DNA of 64,000 nucleotides, from positions 186,001 through 250,000 of the forward strand of contig CAWDMN010000036.1 in assembly GCA_963803155.1 (NCBI GenBank). Direction: 5' to 3'. Below are positions 34,774 through 43,184 of this stretch, in pieces. The position numbers and the translations under genes were made by a program. Origin of the DNA: CAWDMN01 sp963803155. GTDB lineage: Bacteria > Acidobacteriota > Terriglobia > Versatilivoradales > Versatilivoraceae. Positions within the stretch are counted from its first letter, which is position 1, and each line of letters begins with the position of its first letter. The notes under the pieces are model-generated. The model saw only the letters and a program-made list of their open reading frames with translations, had not been told where the DNA came from and searched no databases.

Positions 34774-35778
34774 TCATTCCTCGCTCAGGCCCGTTTCCCG
34801 TATCACACGGCGCAGATGAGACAATGCATCCCGGTAATCCTCGGGCCCGACGTACTCGAGTATCAGCGCTGCAGCGGGGGCATGCTTGGCGGCGAGTTTG
34901 ACAAACTTCGGGTAGTCCAAATCGCCTTTGCCCGCCGCCACACCGCGATCGGTGTGAAGCTTTCGGTCCTTGGCATGAAGGCACTCAATCCATGATCCTA
35001 GCTGTTGAAACATCTCGTCCAGGTCGTTCACCTCAATGAGATTGGCAGGGTCGAGCAAAGCACCAACGAAGGGCGACCGCACCTCCTCCAGGAACATGCG
35101 CAGTCGTTTTGCGCTGGCAAAAAAGCCACGGAAAAACGGCTCCAATAATACCTTGGCCTGATATTTCTCGGCGGTAGCGGCTAGTCGGTGCACGGTGGCA
35201 ATCATTTGCGGCCAGACTTCGTCTTGAAAATAGAACGGGACCTCCGGCTCGGGTTCTTTCGGATGGCGAAAGTGTCCAGCCTCACTGATAAACTTTTGAA
35301 CGCCCATGTGCCCACCGACATTTATCATGGCTTCAAAGTAATCAAGATTCGCCTTCCGTTCTGCCGCTTCGGGATGGATCAGGTTTGTGTAAACACCAAT
35401 ACTGTGGATAGAGATCCCAGCATCTCTGTAAGTGGCGGCGATTTCCCGGCAGCGGGCAGGAGTCAAGGCCGAGACATCCGCACGGCCATTATAGTTCCAA
35501 AACCGGCTGTCGGTCTGGTTGAGAAAAAGCTGGACGACGCGGATGCCTGCTTCGGCGATTTCCTTCGCAAGCGCCGCGTTCGTGTGGCTGGAAAACCCGA
35601 GGGTAGAAATGCCCAGTTTCAGTTTGGAATACCCTGCATCCATAGAAGCTCGCAACGGCACAGCCGTTACACCCAGCCCACATAAAGTGGCAGCCGACAT
35701 GCCCAGGAACTGAAGTCGGGAAATTCCAGCTCCATTTTGTCGGAGTGGCTGGCTGGTTGAAGAAGTATTGAACCTCAT
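34774..35778 (-). CDS. Exported sugar-phosphate isomerase/epimerase-like TIM barrel
   Basis: About 334 residues. The N-terminus has a Tat-like segment, ISRLQFLGMSAATLCGLGV, with a single arginine in the SRxxFL motif. The TIM barrel of the xylose-isomerase-like/AP endonuclease 2 family keeps the expected metal ligands: E in VLLEPFFRG, D in LLDPANL, H in CLHAKDRK and E in LILEYVGPED. Hence a metal-dependent epimerase, isomerase or lyase on a sugar is likely. ATG 35778 is backed by GGAGG eight bases upstream. It is third from the end of the cluster, upstream of the Tat-exported oxidoreductase, a pairing common in exported 3-keto-sugar systems (inferred). Confidence 0.87.
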   Translation of the reverse strand: MRFNTSSTSQPLRQNGAGISRLQFLGMSAATLCGLGVTAVPLRASMDAGYSKLKLGISTLGFSSHTNAALAKEIAEAGIRVVQLFLNQTDSRFWNYNGRADVSALTPARCREIAATYRDAGISIHSIGVYTNLIHPEAAERKANLDYFEAMINVGGHMGVQKFISEAGHFRHPKEPEPEVPFYFQDEVWPQMIATVHRLAATAEKYQAKVLLEPFFRGFFASAKRLRMFLEEVRSPFVGALLDPANLIEVNDLDEMFQQLGSWIECLHAKDRKLHTDRGVAAGKGDLDYPKFVKLAAKHAPAAALILEYVGPEDYRDALSHLRRVIRETGLSEE

Positions 35779-35938
35779 GTGTAGGTCCTCCAGAATGGAG
35801 CGGGCTGCCATTCAACCGGGGCATCCATGCCAGATTTGAGGCAGATTTGGGCCGCTCATACAGAAAATATTCAGATAATGAGGACAGGCGTCCATCGACC
35901 GGGGACACAGCGGTCGGAAGATTTGCCGGCTGCTGTGC

Positions 35939-36916
35939 TCAGGAAAAGGATAGGCCGATTGAAGTTCCCACCTTCAGGATGAAGTTTCTGCCTTCATCAT
36001 ATTCTTCCGCAGTGCTCAGGTGCTCCAGCAGGAGGGGCGCGGCGGGTGCATAGGCCGCAATGGCGCGAAGGTAGGCCCGGTAATCCATTTTCCCGCGTCC
36101 GGGCACAGTCTCCTGAACTGGCCGCTGTTTCCAGCCTGCTTGAAACAAGCCAGGAGCGGCAGACTCCACTCGCTCTCCCTTCAGGTCCTTCGCATGGCAC
36201 GACACAATCCAGCGTCCTAACTTCTTAAAGCAGTCTTCAGTCAAGGCGGCATTCCGCAGAAATCGGTCAGCGGTGTTGACAATGTTGCACATGTCTACAT
36301 GCACGGCGAAGGCCGGGCGGTCGATGGCTTTTATGAGTTGAAGATAATTTTCCGGCCCGTCCGGGATGGCCCATGGCATCATCTCCAGCGTGAATTTTGC
36401 CCGCTTCGGCTTAACGGCATCAATCACCTTGCGGCAGTTTTCAACCGTGGCATCGATGAACTCTTTAGAGTAATTCCGCGGATCCGGCCCATCCCATTCC
36501 TTGGGATTGAACGAACCGGCAATGTCCACACAACAGAGAGCGCCCACCGCTTCCGCCAGGGCGAGCTGATTGGCGACATAATCAAGATTGGCCCGGCGCT
36601 TTTGCGGATCAGCGTCGAGCATATTCTTCCAGGCGCCCACTTCGGCAATGATGACGTCCTGCGCGGCGAAGGCTTTTCGGATTGCTGCAATCCTGCCGCT
36701 GTCTTTAAGATCCACCTCCGGACAATAAGCGGCACGATAGCCCAGACGCCTGTGTTCATGCGCTGATTCAACGGGGTCATCCGTCTTGAGAAAGACAGGA
36801 CCGCCCAACCGCAACGAGCGCGGTTTCGAAATGGTCTGTGAGTACAGGGTGGCATTCAGGGCTGCCCAGCTGGCAGCGGCACAGAAACCACGGCGGGTCA
36901 GAGTTTGCGATTTCAT
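35939..36916 (-). CDS. Tat-exported sugar isomerase/epimerase-like TIM barrel
   Basis: A 325-residue protein starting with a Tat signal (LTRRGFCAAASWAALNATL). The barrel keeps all four metal-ligand motifs of the superfamily: E in FTLEMMPWAIPDG, D in HVDMCNIVN, H in SCHAKDLKG and E in LLLEHLSTAEEY. It differs in detail from its neighbour at 34774, so the two are paralogues with likely distinct substrates. A GGAGG five bases before the ATG fixes the start. The stop of the UlaG-like gene is 30 bases upstream, so co-transcription is expected. Exported to the periplasm; substrate unknown. Confidence 0.88.
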   Translation of the reverse strand: MKSQTLTRRGFCAAASWAALNATLYSQTISKPRSLRLGGPVFLKTDDPVESAHEHRRLGYRAAYCPEVDLKDSGRIAAIRKAFAAQDVIIAEVGAWKNMLDADPQKRRANLDYVANQLALAEAVGALCCVDIAGSFNPKEWDGPDPRNYSKEFIDATVENCRKVIDAVKPKRAKFTLEMMPWAIPDGPENYLQLIKAIDRPAFAVHVDMCNIVNTADRFLRNAALTEDCFKKLGRWIVSCHAKDLKGERVESAAPGLFQAGWKQRPVQETVPGRGKMDYRAYLRAIAAYAPAAPLLLEHLSTAEEYDEGRNFILKVGTSIGLSFS

Positions 36917-36946
36917 GAGAACCTCCAGTAATTTATTATTCCTTCT

Positions 36947-37816
36947 TCAAACAACATTCGATGATCTGGCGAATAGCAAGGCCTCCGCAACGGCTGGAAG
37001 ATAGCAAGTCACGCCCCTCGCCTGATTCGCAATCCGAGAGCTCACCACATTGGGGTCGATGGTATTGAATTCAAACATCCCCCAGTGATGGCAAATCAAG
37101 AATTGGATTTGAGCCGCGCGGCACAGCGCCACGGCTTCATCAAAAGTGAAATTGCCGAGAATCCCGCGGCCGGAGAGATATGCGCTGCGCCCATTGATGG
37201 GCAGCAGCGCCACGTCGATTTGCCGTGCGAGCAGAGCCTCCGCCAAATGGGCATATGGAATGCAATCTCCGGAGTGATAAAAACTTATACCGCCAAAGGA
37301 GAGGATATATCCCAGGTAGTGGTGCTCCCCTTGCGGATTGAATCTAATCTGCTCATGGGCAGAAGCCATGACCATTAGCGATACTTTTTCAGCCAGCTGC
37401 AGTTCTTCTCCAGCATTCACAAAGAAAGTACGCGCTGGCGGTAATCCGATAGCCAGGGCCTGTTCCCGCTCCGCGCCCGGCACCACAAAGCGGCAGCCCG
37501 GATTCGCCTGCGACAGCGCCGAAAGAGTGTCCGGATCCATGTGGTCGGAATGCCGGTGCGTACACAACACCCAGTCAAGATTGCGCACGGTCTGGGGTTG
37601 AATTGGAATCGGCATGCACCGAAGATGCGGCAATGGGGTTCCTTTATATTTGCGGGCCAGAGAGTCCGACAGGTAGGGATCAATCATCAAGTTTAGACCG
37701 TTCCATTGGAAGAAAAAACCCGCCTGCCCTAACCACCTCAAGGCAACTATCCCTTGTGCCAACTGGGTTCGGGCTTGTTCTGCTGGACATTTCTCAATTA
37801 GAAGCGGCGAACTCAT
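36947..37816 (-). CDS. UlaG-like metallo-beta-lactamase-fold lactonase
   Basis: About 289 residues, no signal peptide. The MBL fold is shown by LRWLGQAGFFFQWNGLNLMI, the HxHxDH metal motif THRHSDHMD, D in YHSGDCIPY, and the late FLICHHWGMFEFN. PYLSDSLARK and this set match the UlaG family (L-ascorbate 6-phosphate lactonase), Mn- or Zn-dependent lactonases acting on sugar-acid lactones. It would hydrolyse a lactone formed by the sugar dehydrogenases of the cluster. ATG 37816 gives the normal length and has GAGG upstream; longer in-frame starts would overlap the previous gene. No ulaA-type transporter is nearby, so ascorbate itself is not implied. Confidence 0.87.
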   Translation of the reverse strand: MSSPLLIEKCPAEQARTQLAQGIVALRWLGQAGFFFQWNGLNLMIDPYLSDSLARKYKGTPLPHLRCMPIPIQPQTVRNLDWVLCTHRHSDHMDPDTLSALSQANPGCRFVVPGAEREQALAIGLPPARTFFVNAGEELQLAEKVSLMVMASAHEQIRFNPQGEHHYLGYILSFGGISFYHSGDCIPYAHLAEALLARQIDVALLPINGRSAYLSGRGILGNFTFDEAVALCRAAQIQFLICHHWGMFEFNTIDPNVVSSRIANQARGVTCYLPAVAEALLFARSSNVV

Positions 37817-37862
37817 CCCCCATCCTCTTCTCCTGATAAGCGTCATGGCATCATGGCACACA

Positions 37863-38810
37863 TTAGCCAGGTCCATCCCGACCCACCCCCAGTGCCTGCA
37901 GCAGGTTGTCGACTGCAACGGAGATAGCCCGATCCACACTCTCGCGCGTGTAACCGCCACAATGCGGCATGGCAATGATACTGGGGTGCTTTGCCAGGCG
38001 CATGTCCCGAGGAGGCTCCTCTCTGAAGACATCCAGAGCCGCTCCCGCAATCTGCCCCAACTCCAACCCGCTCAAGATGGCCTCCTCATCCAGCAAACTG
38101 GCTCGCGCGGTATTGACCAGGAAAATTCCCTTCTTAAATTTGGCGACTGTTCCGTGATCGATCAGGAGACGATCTCCTTCCAATGGAGGACAATGAAGAC
38201 TAAGGACGTCGGCTGAAGTCCAGATCTGATCCATTGAGGCAAAGGAAAATCTCTCGGACGGTTTAAATTCCAGATCCGGGCAAGGATCATATGCCAGCAC
38301 CCTCATATCGAAATCGAGAGCGAATTTTGCCACCAGCCGTCCAATTTTTCCGCACCCCACCAGGCCAAGTGTCCGATCGGACAGCTCGAAGCCGATTTTG
38401 CGTTCCCATTCACCCTGCTTTATTCCGTGATCGGAATAGGGGATGGAACGAATCAGCGCCAGGATCAAGGCCATCGTCAATTCCGCCACGCCGCGAGCGT
38501 TTGTCCCATCAGCTCGAAGCACGCAAATCCCTTGGGCTTGCGCCGCATCCAGATCGATATTGTCAACGCCGGTTCCATTGCGGCTGATCACTCGCAATTC
38601 TGGAGCAGCCCTCAGCAGTCTCCCGTTGACCGTCTCGATGCCGCAGAGATACCCTACGCATCCCGGGAGCAAACGCATCAATTCCTCTTCGTCCGGCAAT
38701 TTGCCCGGACTGCAAAATATGGTTTCATAACCGGCATCCTTGAGGCGCCGAAACGAAGGGTGTCCGTTTTGTGTGACGGATCGTGGAGTAATCAGAATTT
38801 TCCCGGCCAT
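37863..38810 (-). CDS. D-isomer-specific 2-hydroxyacid dehydrogenase (phosphoglycerate dehydrogenase-like)
   Basis: A 315-residue NAD-dependent dehydrogenase. Catalytic residues are R236 (VNTARASLLDE), E265 (DVFREEPP) and H283 (MPHCGGYT). The NAD motif is GLVGCGKIG (G152, G154, G157). ISRNGTGVDNIDLDAA is typical of SerA-like proteins. It lacks the regulatory ACT domain of full SerA, so a catabolic hydroxyacid role is more likely than serine synthesis. It follows a dispersed repeat (38842-39128) that separates it from the epimerase gene and may weaken operon continuity. The gap to the lactonase gene is 46 bases. Substrate unknown; a sugar-acid-derived hydroxyacid is a reasonable guess. Confidence 0.9.
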   Translation of the reverse strand: MAGKILITPRSVTQNGHPSFRRLKDAGYETIFCSPGKLPDEEELMRLLPGCVGYLCGIETVNGRLLRAAPELRVISRNGTGVDNIDLDAAQAQGICVLRADGTNARGVAELTMALILALIRSIPYSDHGIKQGEWERKIGFELSDRTLGLVGCGKIGRLVAKFALDFDMRVLAYDPCPDLEFKPSERFSFASMDQIWTSADVLSLHCPPLEGDRLLIDHGTVAKFKKGIFLVNTARASLLDEEAILSGLELGQIAGAALDVFREEPPRDMRLAKHPSIIAMPHCGGYTRESVDRAISVAVDNLLQALGVGRDGPG

Positions 38811-38841
38811 AGCTGTTCTCTAAAGAGCTCCATCCTGAGGG

Positions 38842-39128
38842 AGCGTAAATAAAAATCCGGCTCAAAATTCCCCTTCTCGGACGAGGTTATTAAATCCCCC
38901 CTGGCGGAAGGGGTGGCCGAGACATAGTCGAGGCCGGGGTGGTGCGAAAGATTCGCCCAGCCACAGAGGTTTGTACTGTCGAGACAGCTTTGAGAGTATT
39001 CACGGACTTCAGTGGTAACCGGTGACTTCAAAGCTTCAACCACCCCCGTCCGTCTGCTGACGGACGACCCCTCCTTGAGTAAGGAGGGGAGTTTAGTTGT
39101 AGCGGCAATTTATTTTCGAGCCCTGAGT
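38842..39128 (-). repeat. Hairpin-rich dispersed repeat, copy 2
   Basis: Read on the minus strand from 39128: GGCTCGAAAATAAATTGCC, then hairpin A CCCCTCCTT/AAGGAGGGG with a four-base loop. Hairpin B is CGTCCGTC/GACGGACG (39047-39054 with 39059-39066 on the plus strand), and the long-range pair is GGGGTGGT/ACCACCCC (38936-38943 with 39039-39046). GGCCTCGACTATGTCTCGGCC and an AATTTTGAGCCGG end follow. The order equals copy 1 at 30414, but the middle is longer and hairpin B has a different paired sequence. It begins seven bases or fewer after a stop codon and in the gene's direction, as copy 1 does. Confidence 0.85.
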
Positions 39129-39995
39129 TTATAAATCCAGATTCATCTGCTTCAACAATCCCTTCAGGTAAGAAATGCTCTGGGCGACCAACTGGTCCTC
39201 GTCCTGATTGTCTTTGTGGTGATCGCTCTCCACGGCCAGAACACCGGTATAGCCGCTTTCTTGAAGGGCTTTCACGACTCCCGGCATATCGATTAGTCCT
39301 GTGCCAACCGGCACGGAAGAAAAGAAATACCACTCTTCCGGAGGAATATATCGGCAGGCATCCAAATCCTTGGTATGAGTAGCCACCGTGTAAGGACCAA
39401 GACGCCGGGCGGCTTCGACGGGGTTTTCCATCATGCGCAGTGTGTTGCCCGTGTCAAAGTTCACTTTGAGTGACGAGGACCCGACGCGCTCCAAAATTTC
39501 ATAAATTTCCAACGAGGAGTAATCGATATGATTTTCAATCGCCAGGACCACTCCATGGTCTTCGGCAATTTTCACACTCTCTTTGAGCATTTTCACTACG
39601 GCTTCGATTTGGGGGGCATGCGGCTCATAGCGGAATTGAAGGGAAGAAGCCACAATCCGCATGATGTTGGCCCCCAAATAGCGGGCGTGCGGGATCAGAA
39701 AATTCATCTCTTGCCAGGCCTGCTGGTTGCGTCCCGCCTCCAAGCCGTTTGGGTGGCCCCAGGCAAGCACCCGTTCCAATCCCTTTTCGTCCAGGACCGC
39801 TTTCATCTCGGCTAGACAGTTTTTCTCCTGGCTCTCGAAGAAGCAGGATTCAAGCGAAACTCCATCCACTTGTAATTCAGCGGCCCGCCGGACAAAATCG
39901 AGAAATGTCCATCTTTGGCCCGGATCGCTTTGGTCCGGATAAATCTCTCCAAAGTAGCGATGGTAACAGTAGCTGTCAATTCCCACTTTCATCAT
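39129..39995 (-). CDS. Cytosolic sugar-phosphate isomerase/epimerase
   Basis: A 288-residue TIM barrel (IolE/tagatose-3-epimerase-like). The N-terminus MKVGIDSYCYHRYFGEIYP has no signal peptide. All metal-ligand motifs are present: E in AIENHIDYSS, D in VNFDTGN, H in VATHTKD and E in LAVESDHH. It should interconvert C-2, C-3 or C-4 epimers of a keto sugar or its phosphate with a divalent metal. AAAGGAG with seven-base spacing fixes the start. It is the seventh gene from the cluster start. The stop is followed at once by the dispersed repeat. The UlaE/SgbU family is one possible relative; the exact reaction cannot be told. Confidence 0.9.
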   Translation of the reverse strand: MMKVGIDSYCYHRYFGEIYPDQSDPGQRWTFLDFVRRAAELQVDGVSLESCFFESQEKNCLAEMKAVLDEKGLERVLAWGHPNGLEAGRNQQAWQEMNFLIPHARYLGANIMRIVASSLQFRYEPHAPQIEAVVKMLKESVKIAEDHGVVLAIENHIDYSSLEIYEILERVGSSSLKVNFDTGNTLRMMENPVEAARRLGPYTVATHTKDLDACRYIPPEEWYFFSSVPVGTGLIDMPGVVKALQESGYTGVLAVESDHHKDNQDEDQLVAQSISYLKGLLKQMNLDL

Positions 39996-40043
39996 GGCTC
40001 TCTCCTTTGGATGGGTGTGGACTCGTCAGAAGGTGCCGCCCAG

Positions 40044-41363
40044 TTATATTTCATCAATCCCGAGATTAAAAACCTGAGCCACCGGCCGGAGATTAGCCAG
40101 ATGATAGCCAGTCATCAGGAGGTAATGGTGTGAATAGAGGGATGCAAGCGTGCGGTGTCCGTCGCGAACCTTGATCACACCCCCGTTGCGGCAGTCCGAA
40201 CCCGGATACTGCACATAGCCGGTGAGGCTCCCTTCCAGCACCATCATTTCCTGAAACGTCGGCTGCAGCTTCGCCAAAGTGATGCCGCCCGCGGGCAGGC
40301 GGGCATCGATCGCCGTGGCATTCTCGTCAACAATGGCCAGCACTTTCTTCCGGAGAGTCCACTCTGTACTGAATGGTTTCGGGATTACCCCCATGTAGCC
40401 GCAATGCGCCACTAACATATAATTGGCAGGATCATCCGCCACTTCAGGAAATTTTTCGATGCGTTCGTGCTTCAGCGCCGCGTCCCCCAGGAGGAACGGA
40501 TACAGATTCGTCATCATAATTGGAGCATTCAGAGAATGATAAAGCAGGTATTTGGTGAGCATCGAGACTGTGTCGGCTTCGCACCCCCACAAATACTTCT
40601 CTTCCTGAAAGAGCAGGTTCCAAGCCAGGCAAGGGGTTGTATCCGAAAAATGCGACTCATTGAGGCAGTTAATTCCGACGGCCCGAATGCTGGTGTCTTC
40701 CTCCAAGTCTTTTTTTACCGCAAGGTAGAGCTTGAGCGCGTTGTTGAGCGCTTGGCTAGAAATCCCATCGGTCGGCTGTTCAAGCTTTTTCCAGGTGTTC
40801 GCTGCCTCTGAATCCGAAATCGTCTTGGCGCGGGCGCCCAATTCCCGAAAGCTCCGTTTGACAATTGTGACCCCGAACTTGTCCCGCATGCGTTCCGAAC
40901 ACTCATCTTCCCACCAGTAGAAACGCTTAAAAATGCTGGCCTGGGCGCCATCCCCTGGATTGTCCTGATAGACTAGGAATTTGGTATCGTTCAACTCCCT
41001 TTTCACCCGCAATGCATTGCAGATGATTTTGGTCTGCTCCAAGGTATAGGGGGCAATCGTGGCAACGCCCTCTGATTTGAGGTATCGAATGATTTCCCAA
41101 TCCCACATCGACAAAGTCCCAAATTGAGAGGTCACAATCAAGATGGGCAGTTCGATCGATTTGAAAGCCGCTACACTTCGGTAAGCTTCGCCCAGCAATT
41201 GCGGGAAGATCGCGGCATCGGCGTTCGGCAGCCTCGTCCCCAAAGGTGCTGGCGCCAAAAACTCCACTTGATCAGCTAATAGGCCTTTCAAAACCTGCAA
41301 TTGAACGTCAAAATCCTTATCTCTGCCCGGATCGAAGTAAACGGGAACCAAATGTATTTTCAT
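40044..41363 (-). CDS. L-fucose/L-arabinose isomerase-family protein
   Basis: A 439-residue protein of the fucose/arabinose isomerase fold: MKIHLVPVYFDPGRDKDFDV opening, FPQLLGEAYRSVAAF, LIVTSQFGTLSMWDWEII, AVGINCLNESHFSDTTPCLA and YLWGCEADTVSMLTKYLLYH. These fit the first two Rossmann-like domains and the substrate cleft of the superfamily, which converts aldoses to ketoses with Mn. Several members of this particular subgroup are annotated only by fold, so the substrate is open; proximity of a GH29 fucosidase makes 6-deoxy sugars candidates. ATG 41363 is preferred: AAAGGAGG lies four to five bases upstream, and an earlier in-frame start at 41453 has none. Confidence 0.85.
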   Translation of the reverse strand: MKIHLVPVYFDPGRDKDFDVQLQVLKGLLADQVEFLAPAPLGTRLPNADAAIFPQLLGEAYRSVAAFKSIELPILIVTSQFGTLSMWDWEIIRYLKSEGVATIAPYTLEQTKIICNALRVKRELNDTKFLVYQDNPGDGAQASIFKRFYWWEDECSERMRDKFGVTIVKRSFRELGARAKTISDSEAANTWKKLEQPTDGISSQALNNALKLYLAVKKDLEEDTSIRAVGINCLNESHFSDTTPCLAWNLLFQEEKYLWGCEADTVSMLTKYLLYHSLNAPIMMTNLYPFLLGDAALKHERIEKFPEVADDPANYMLVAHCGYMGVIPKPFSTEWTLRKKVLAIVDENATAIDARLPAGGITLAKLQPTFQEMMVLEGSLTGYVQYPGSDCRNGGVIKVRDGHRTLASLYSHHYLLMTGYHLANLRPVAQVFNLGIDEI

Positions 41364-41430
41364 GAATCCTCCTTTGGAAATCCCTGCCGCGAAGTTGACT
41401 TTAGCAGAGAAATTGAATTGATTGGCTGCG

Positions 41431-41515
41431 ATTGTAGCGCGGAGTCGCTTCACAGACTCCGCGGCTTTTTGCTTAGCGAGACTTCGTCTCGAGCTTATAG
41501 GGACTTACAACTGGA
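41431..41515 (+). repeat. Double-hairpin element with a plus-strand terminator-like stem
   Basis: GCGGAGTC (41439-41446) pairs with GACTCCGC (41455-41462), extended by one C-G, then GCTTTTT. A second hairpin, CGAGAC TTC GTCTCG, lies at about 41477-41491. It sits in the 287-bp gap between the cupin isomerase and isomerase genes, which are on the opposite strand. The T-tract faces the plus strand, so it would stop transcripts antisense to the operon. The TTGTAG and TTACAA ends are partly inverted, suggesting a small mobile repeat. Confidence 0.6.
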
Positions 41516-41651
41516 CCAATTCAAATCTTGCTCAAAATCGTCGACTTTAGCGGCTTAAGCAAACTCCCCAAATTCCGCAGGCCCGCCAGGGCAGATCACC
41601 ATTGCGGGTCTGCGCTGCAGCTTTGATCAAAGCCGCAAAGAAAGACTCTAA

Positions 41652-42224
41652 TTACTCGATCACACATTGCCCGTTCCGATTAAAAACCCGCAGGGAAAAA
41701 CCTTCCCGCTCGATATCTCCGTAATTATGCCCGGCCTCGGCCGGATAAACACAGAAGCTGGTCAGCCGGTCAGCTCCGGCGTTGACGGAGCGGTGTGCCC
41801 AGCGCGGCGGCACATAAACCATTCGCCCGCGAGTCATTTTTTCTGCGTGGCACTGCCCTTCCGAGGTCTTCATCAACATGAAGCCTTCGCCCCGCAGACA
41901 GAGGTAGATTTCAGCCGTATTCGCCACCTGATGGTAATGTCCCTTCGTCATGAAAAACTCGTCACCCACCCTTCCCGGATGAAGCGTGCTGATACAATAC
42001 ATCAAGTGTCCGTAACTGTTGGGCACGGGGATTTCAAAAACCTCGTAATGCACCGGATCATTGTGTTCGTCAATCAACTTCTCCAGCGCCAGTGTATCAA
42101 AATAATGGCCTCGCATATCTGAGGCCCGGCGGACCAGATGACTCGTGGCTCCGTTCATCAATCCTAGTTCAAGATCAAGCTCGACACTAAAGGGATGGAC
42201 ATTGTCCGTTTGGAGCATGTTCAT
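41652..42224 (-). CDS. Cupin-type glucose-6-phosphate isomerase
   Basis: A 190-residue cupin of the archaeal-type phosphoglucose isomerase family, unrelated to the classical Pgi. The metal ligands are H96, H98, E105 (in KGHYHQVANTAEIY) and H144 (PPRWAHRSVN), giving the same spacing (2, 7, 39) as the characterised Pyrococcus enzyme. It should isomerise an aldose phosphate to a ketose phosphate, classically glucose 6-phosphate to fructose 6-phosphate. Three bases separate its start from the stop of the shikimate-dehydrogenase-like gene, so translation is coupled. GAGG eight bases upstream fits the ATG at 42224 (or 42218). In this cluster the substrate could be another sugar phosphate. Confidence 0.9.
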   Translation of the reverse strand: MNMLQTDNVHPFSVELDLELGLMNGATSHLVRRASDMRGHYFDTLALEKLIDEHNDPVHYEVFEIPVPNSYGHLMYCISTLHPGRVGDEFFMTKGHYHQVANTAEIYLCLRGEGFMLMKTSEGQCHAEKMTRGRMVYVPPRWAHRSVNAGADRLTSFCVYPAEAGHNYGDIEREGFSLRVFNRNGQCVIE

Positions 42225-42227
42225 TTC

Positions 42228-43184
42228 TCATTTCCTCACTGCGGCTGCGATGCGAGAGAGTTCATCAAACCAGGATCCTTTCACCGGGATGTCGATGCGG
42301 AACACTTCAGCAACAACACGCGTCCAGCCATGGATGAAGTAGATCCAGCCATCCTCAACGTGAAGGTTGCGTTCTTTCTGTTGCAGGCGAGCTTGTTCGA
42401 GGAAATGGAGGTCACCACGGTAATTGAATTCCCACACCAGCCCATTCAAGGGGAAAAGAGCCTCGTCAGTCAAAGGGGATCCCGGCGCATCCTTGCCCAA
42501 ACCCGTGGCATTGATGACCATGGATCCAGGTTTGAGACGACACATTATGTCGTCGCTCAAATCAGGGGATGGGGTGTGACAATACTCTACCGGCACGCCG
42601 GAATTCAATTTTTCGTGGATGTGCTTAATTTCTCCTAACCTGGGCAGACTGCGATTGGCGACATAAATTCTGCTCGGCCGGTTTTTCCCATGCTCCTCTT
42701 TCATCAGATACCAGGTAATTGCGATGGCGGAGCCGCCGGCTCCCATGACGAAGACTTCCGCTCCGGTCTGTTCCCAATGTCGAGGGGGAATAAATGCTTC
42801 CAAGGCCAGGCCACTAGAAATAGGATCCTTGGCGTGGCCCACCAATCGGTGATCGCGCTTGGAAATCGAGCTGATTTCTCCCATCAATTCCGCATATTCA
42901 TCCAATTCATCAAATTGGTCCCGGCAGGCCTTCAGCAGGTCGATTTTGTGAGTTGTAACCAGTGCTCCCCGCGAGAGTGGATCAGACTTGATGAAGGAAA
43001 CAACTTCCCGATAGTTTTGCGGAGTGTCATGGGGAACGAAGTCAAATCCCTTGATTATGGAATTTTCCAAACCCAGACAATGAGCCCATTTTGGGAATAC
43101 ATCCATGATGGATGACTTTGCCGTCGTTACGCCAATGAAGTAAATAGTGGGGATCTCAGCTTCCTTATACCGGCTGGAACTCAT
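42228..43184 (-). CDS. Shikimate-dehydrogenase-like (AroE fold) oxidoreductase
   Basis: A 318-residue protein of the shikimate/quinate dehydrogenase superfamily. The N-terminal substrate domain carries ALVTTHKIDLL, with the catalytic lysine of the family, and GHAKDPISSGLAL with the partner aspartate. The NAD(P) domain starts VFVMGAGGSAIAITWYLM; GLGKDAPGSPL and WEFNYRGDL are further matches. It is about 40 residues longer than housekeeping AroE and lies in a sugar operon, so a polyol, sugar-acid or cyclitol substrate is more likely than shikimate. ATG 43184 overlaps the stop of the kinase gene (ATGA), indicating translational coupling. An in-frame ATG four codons upstream is a weaker choice. 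Confidence 0.85.
   Translation of the reverse strand: MSSSRYKEAEIPTIYFIGVTTAKSSIMDVFPKWAHCLGLENSIIKGFDFVPHDTPQNYREVVSFIKSDPLSRGALVTTHKIDLLKACRDQFDELDEYAELMGEISSISKRDHRLVGHAKDPISSGLALEAFIPPRHWEQTGAEVFVMGAGGSAIAITWYLMKEEHGKNRPSRIYVANRSLPRLGEIKHIHEKLNSGVPVEYCHTPSPDLSDDIMCRLKPGSMVINATGLGKDAPGSPLTDEALFPLNGLVWEFNYRGDLHFLEQARLQQKERNLHVEDGWIYFIHGWTRVVAEVFRIDIPVKGSWFDELSRIAAAVRK

Noticed and set aside
36947..37816. L-ascorbate utilisation (ula) locus
   Set aside because: An UlaG-like lactonase and UlaE-like barrels exist, but there is no PTS transporter and no UlaD decarboxylase.
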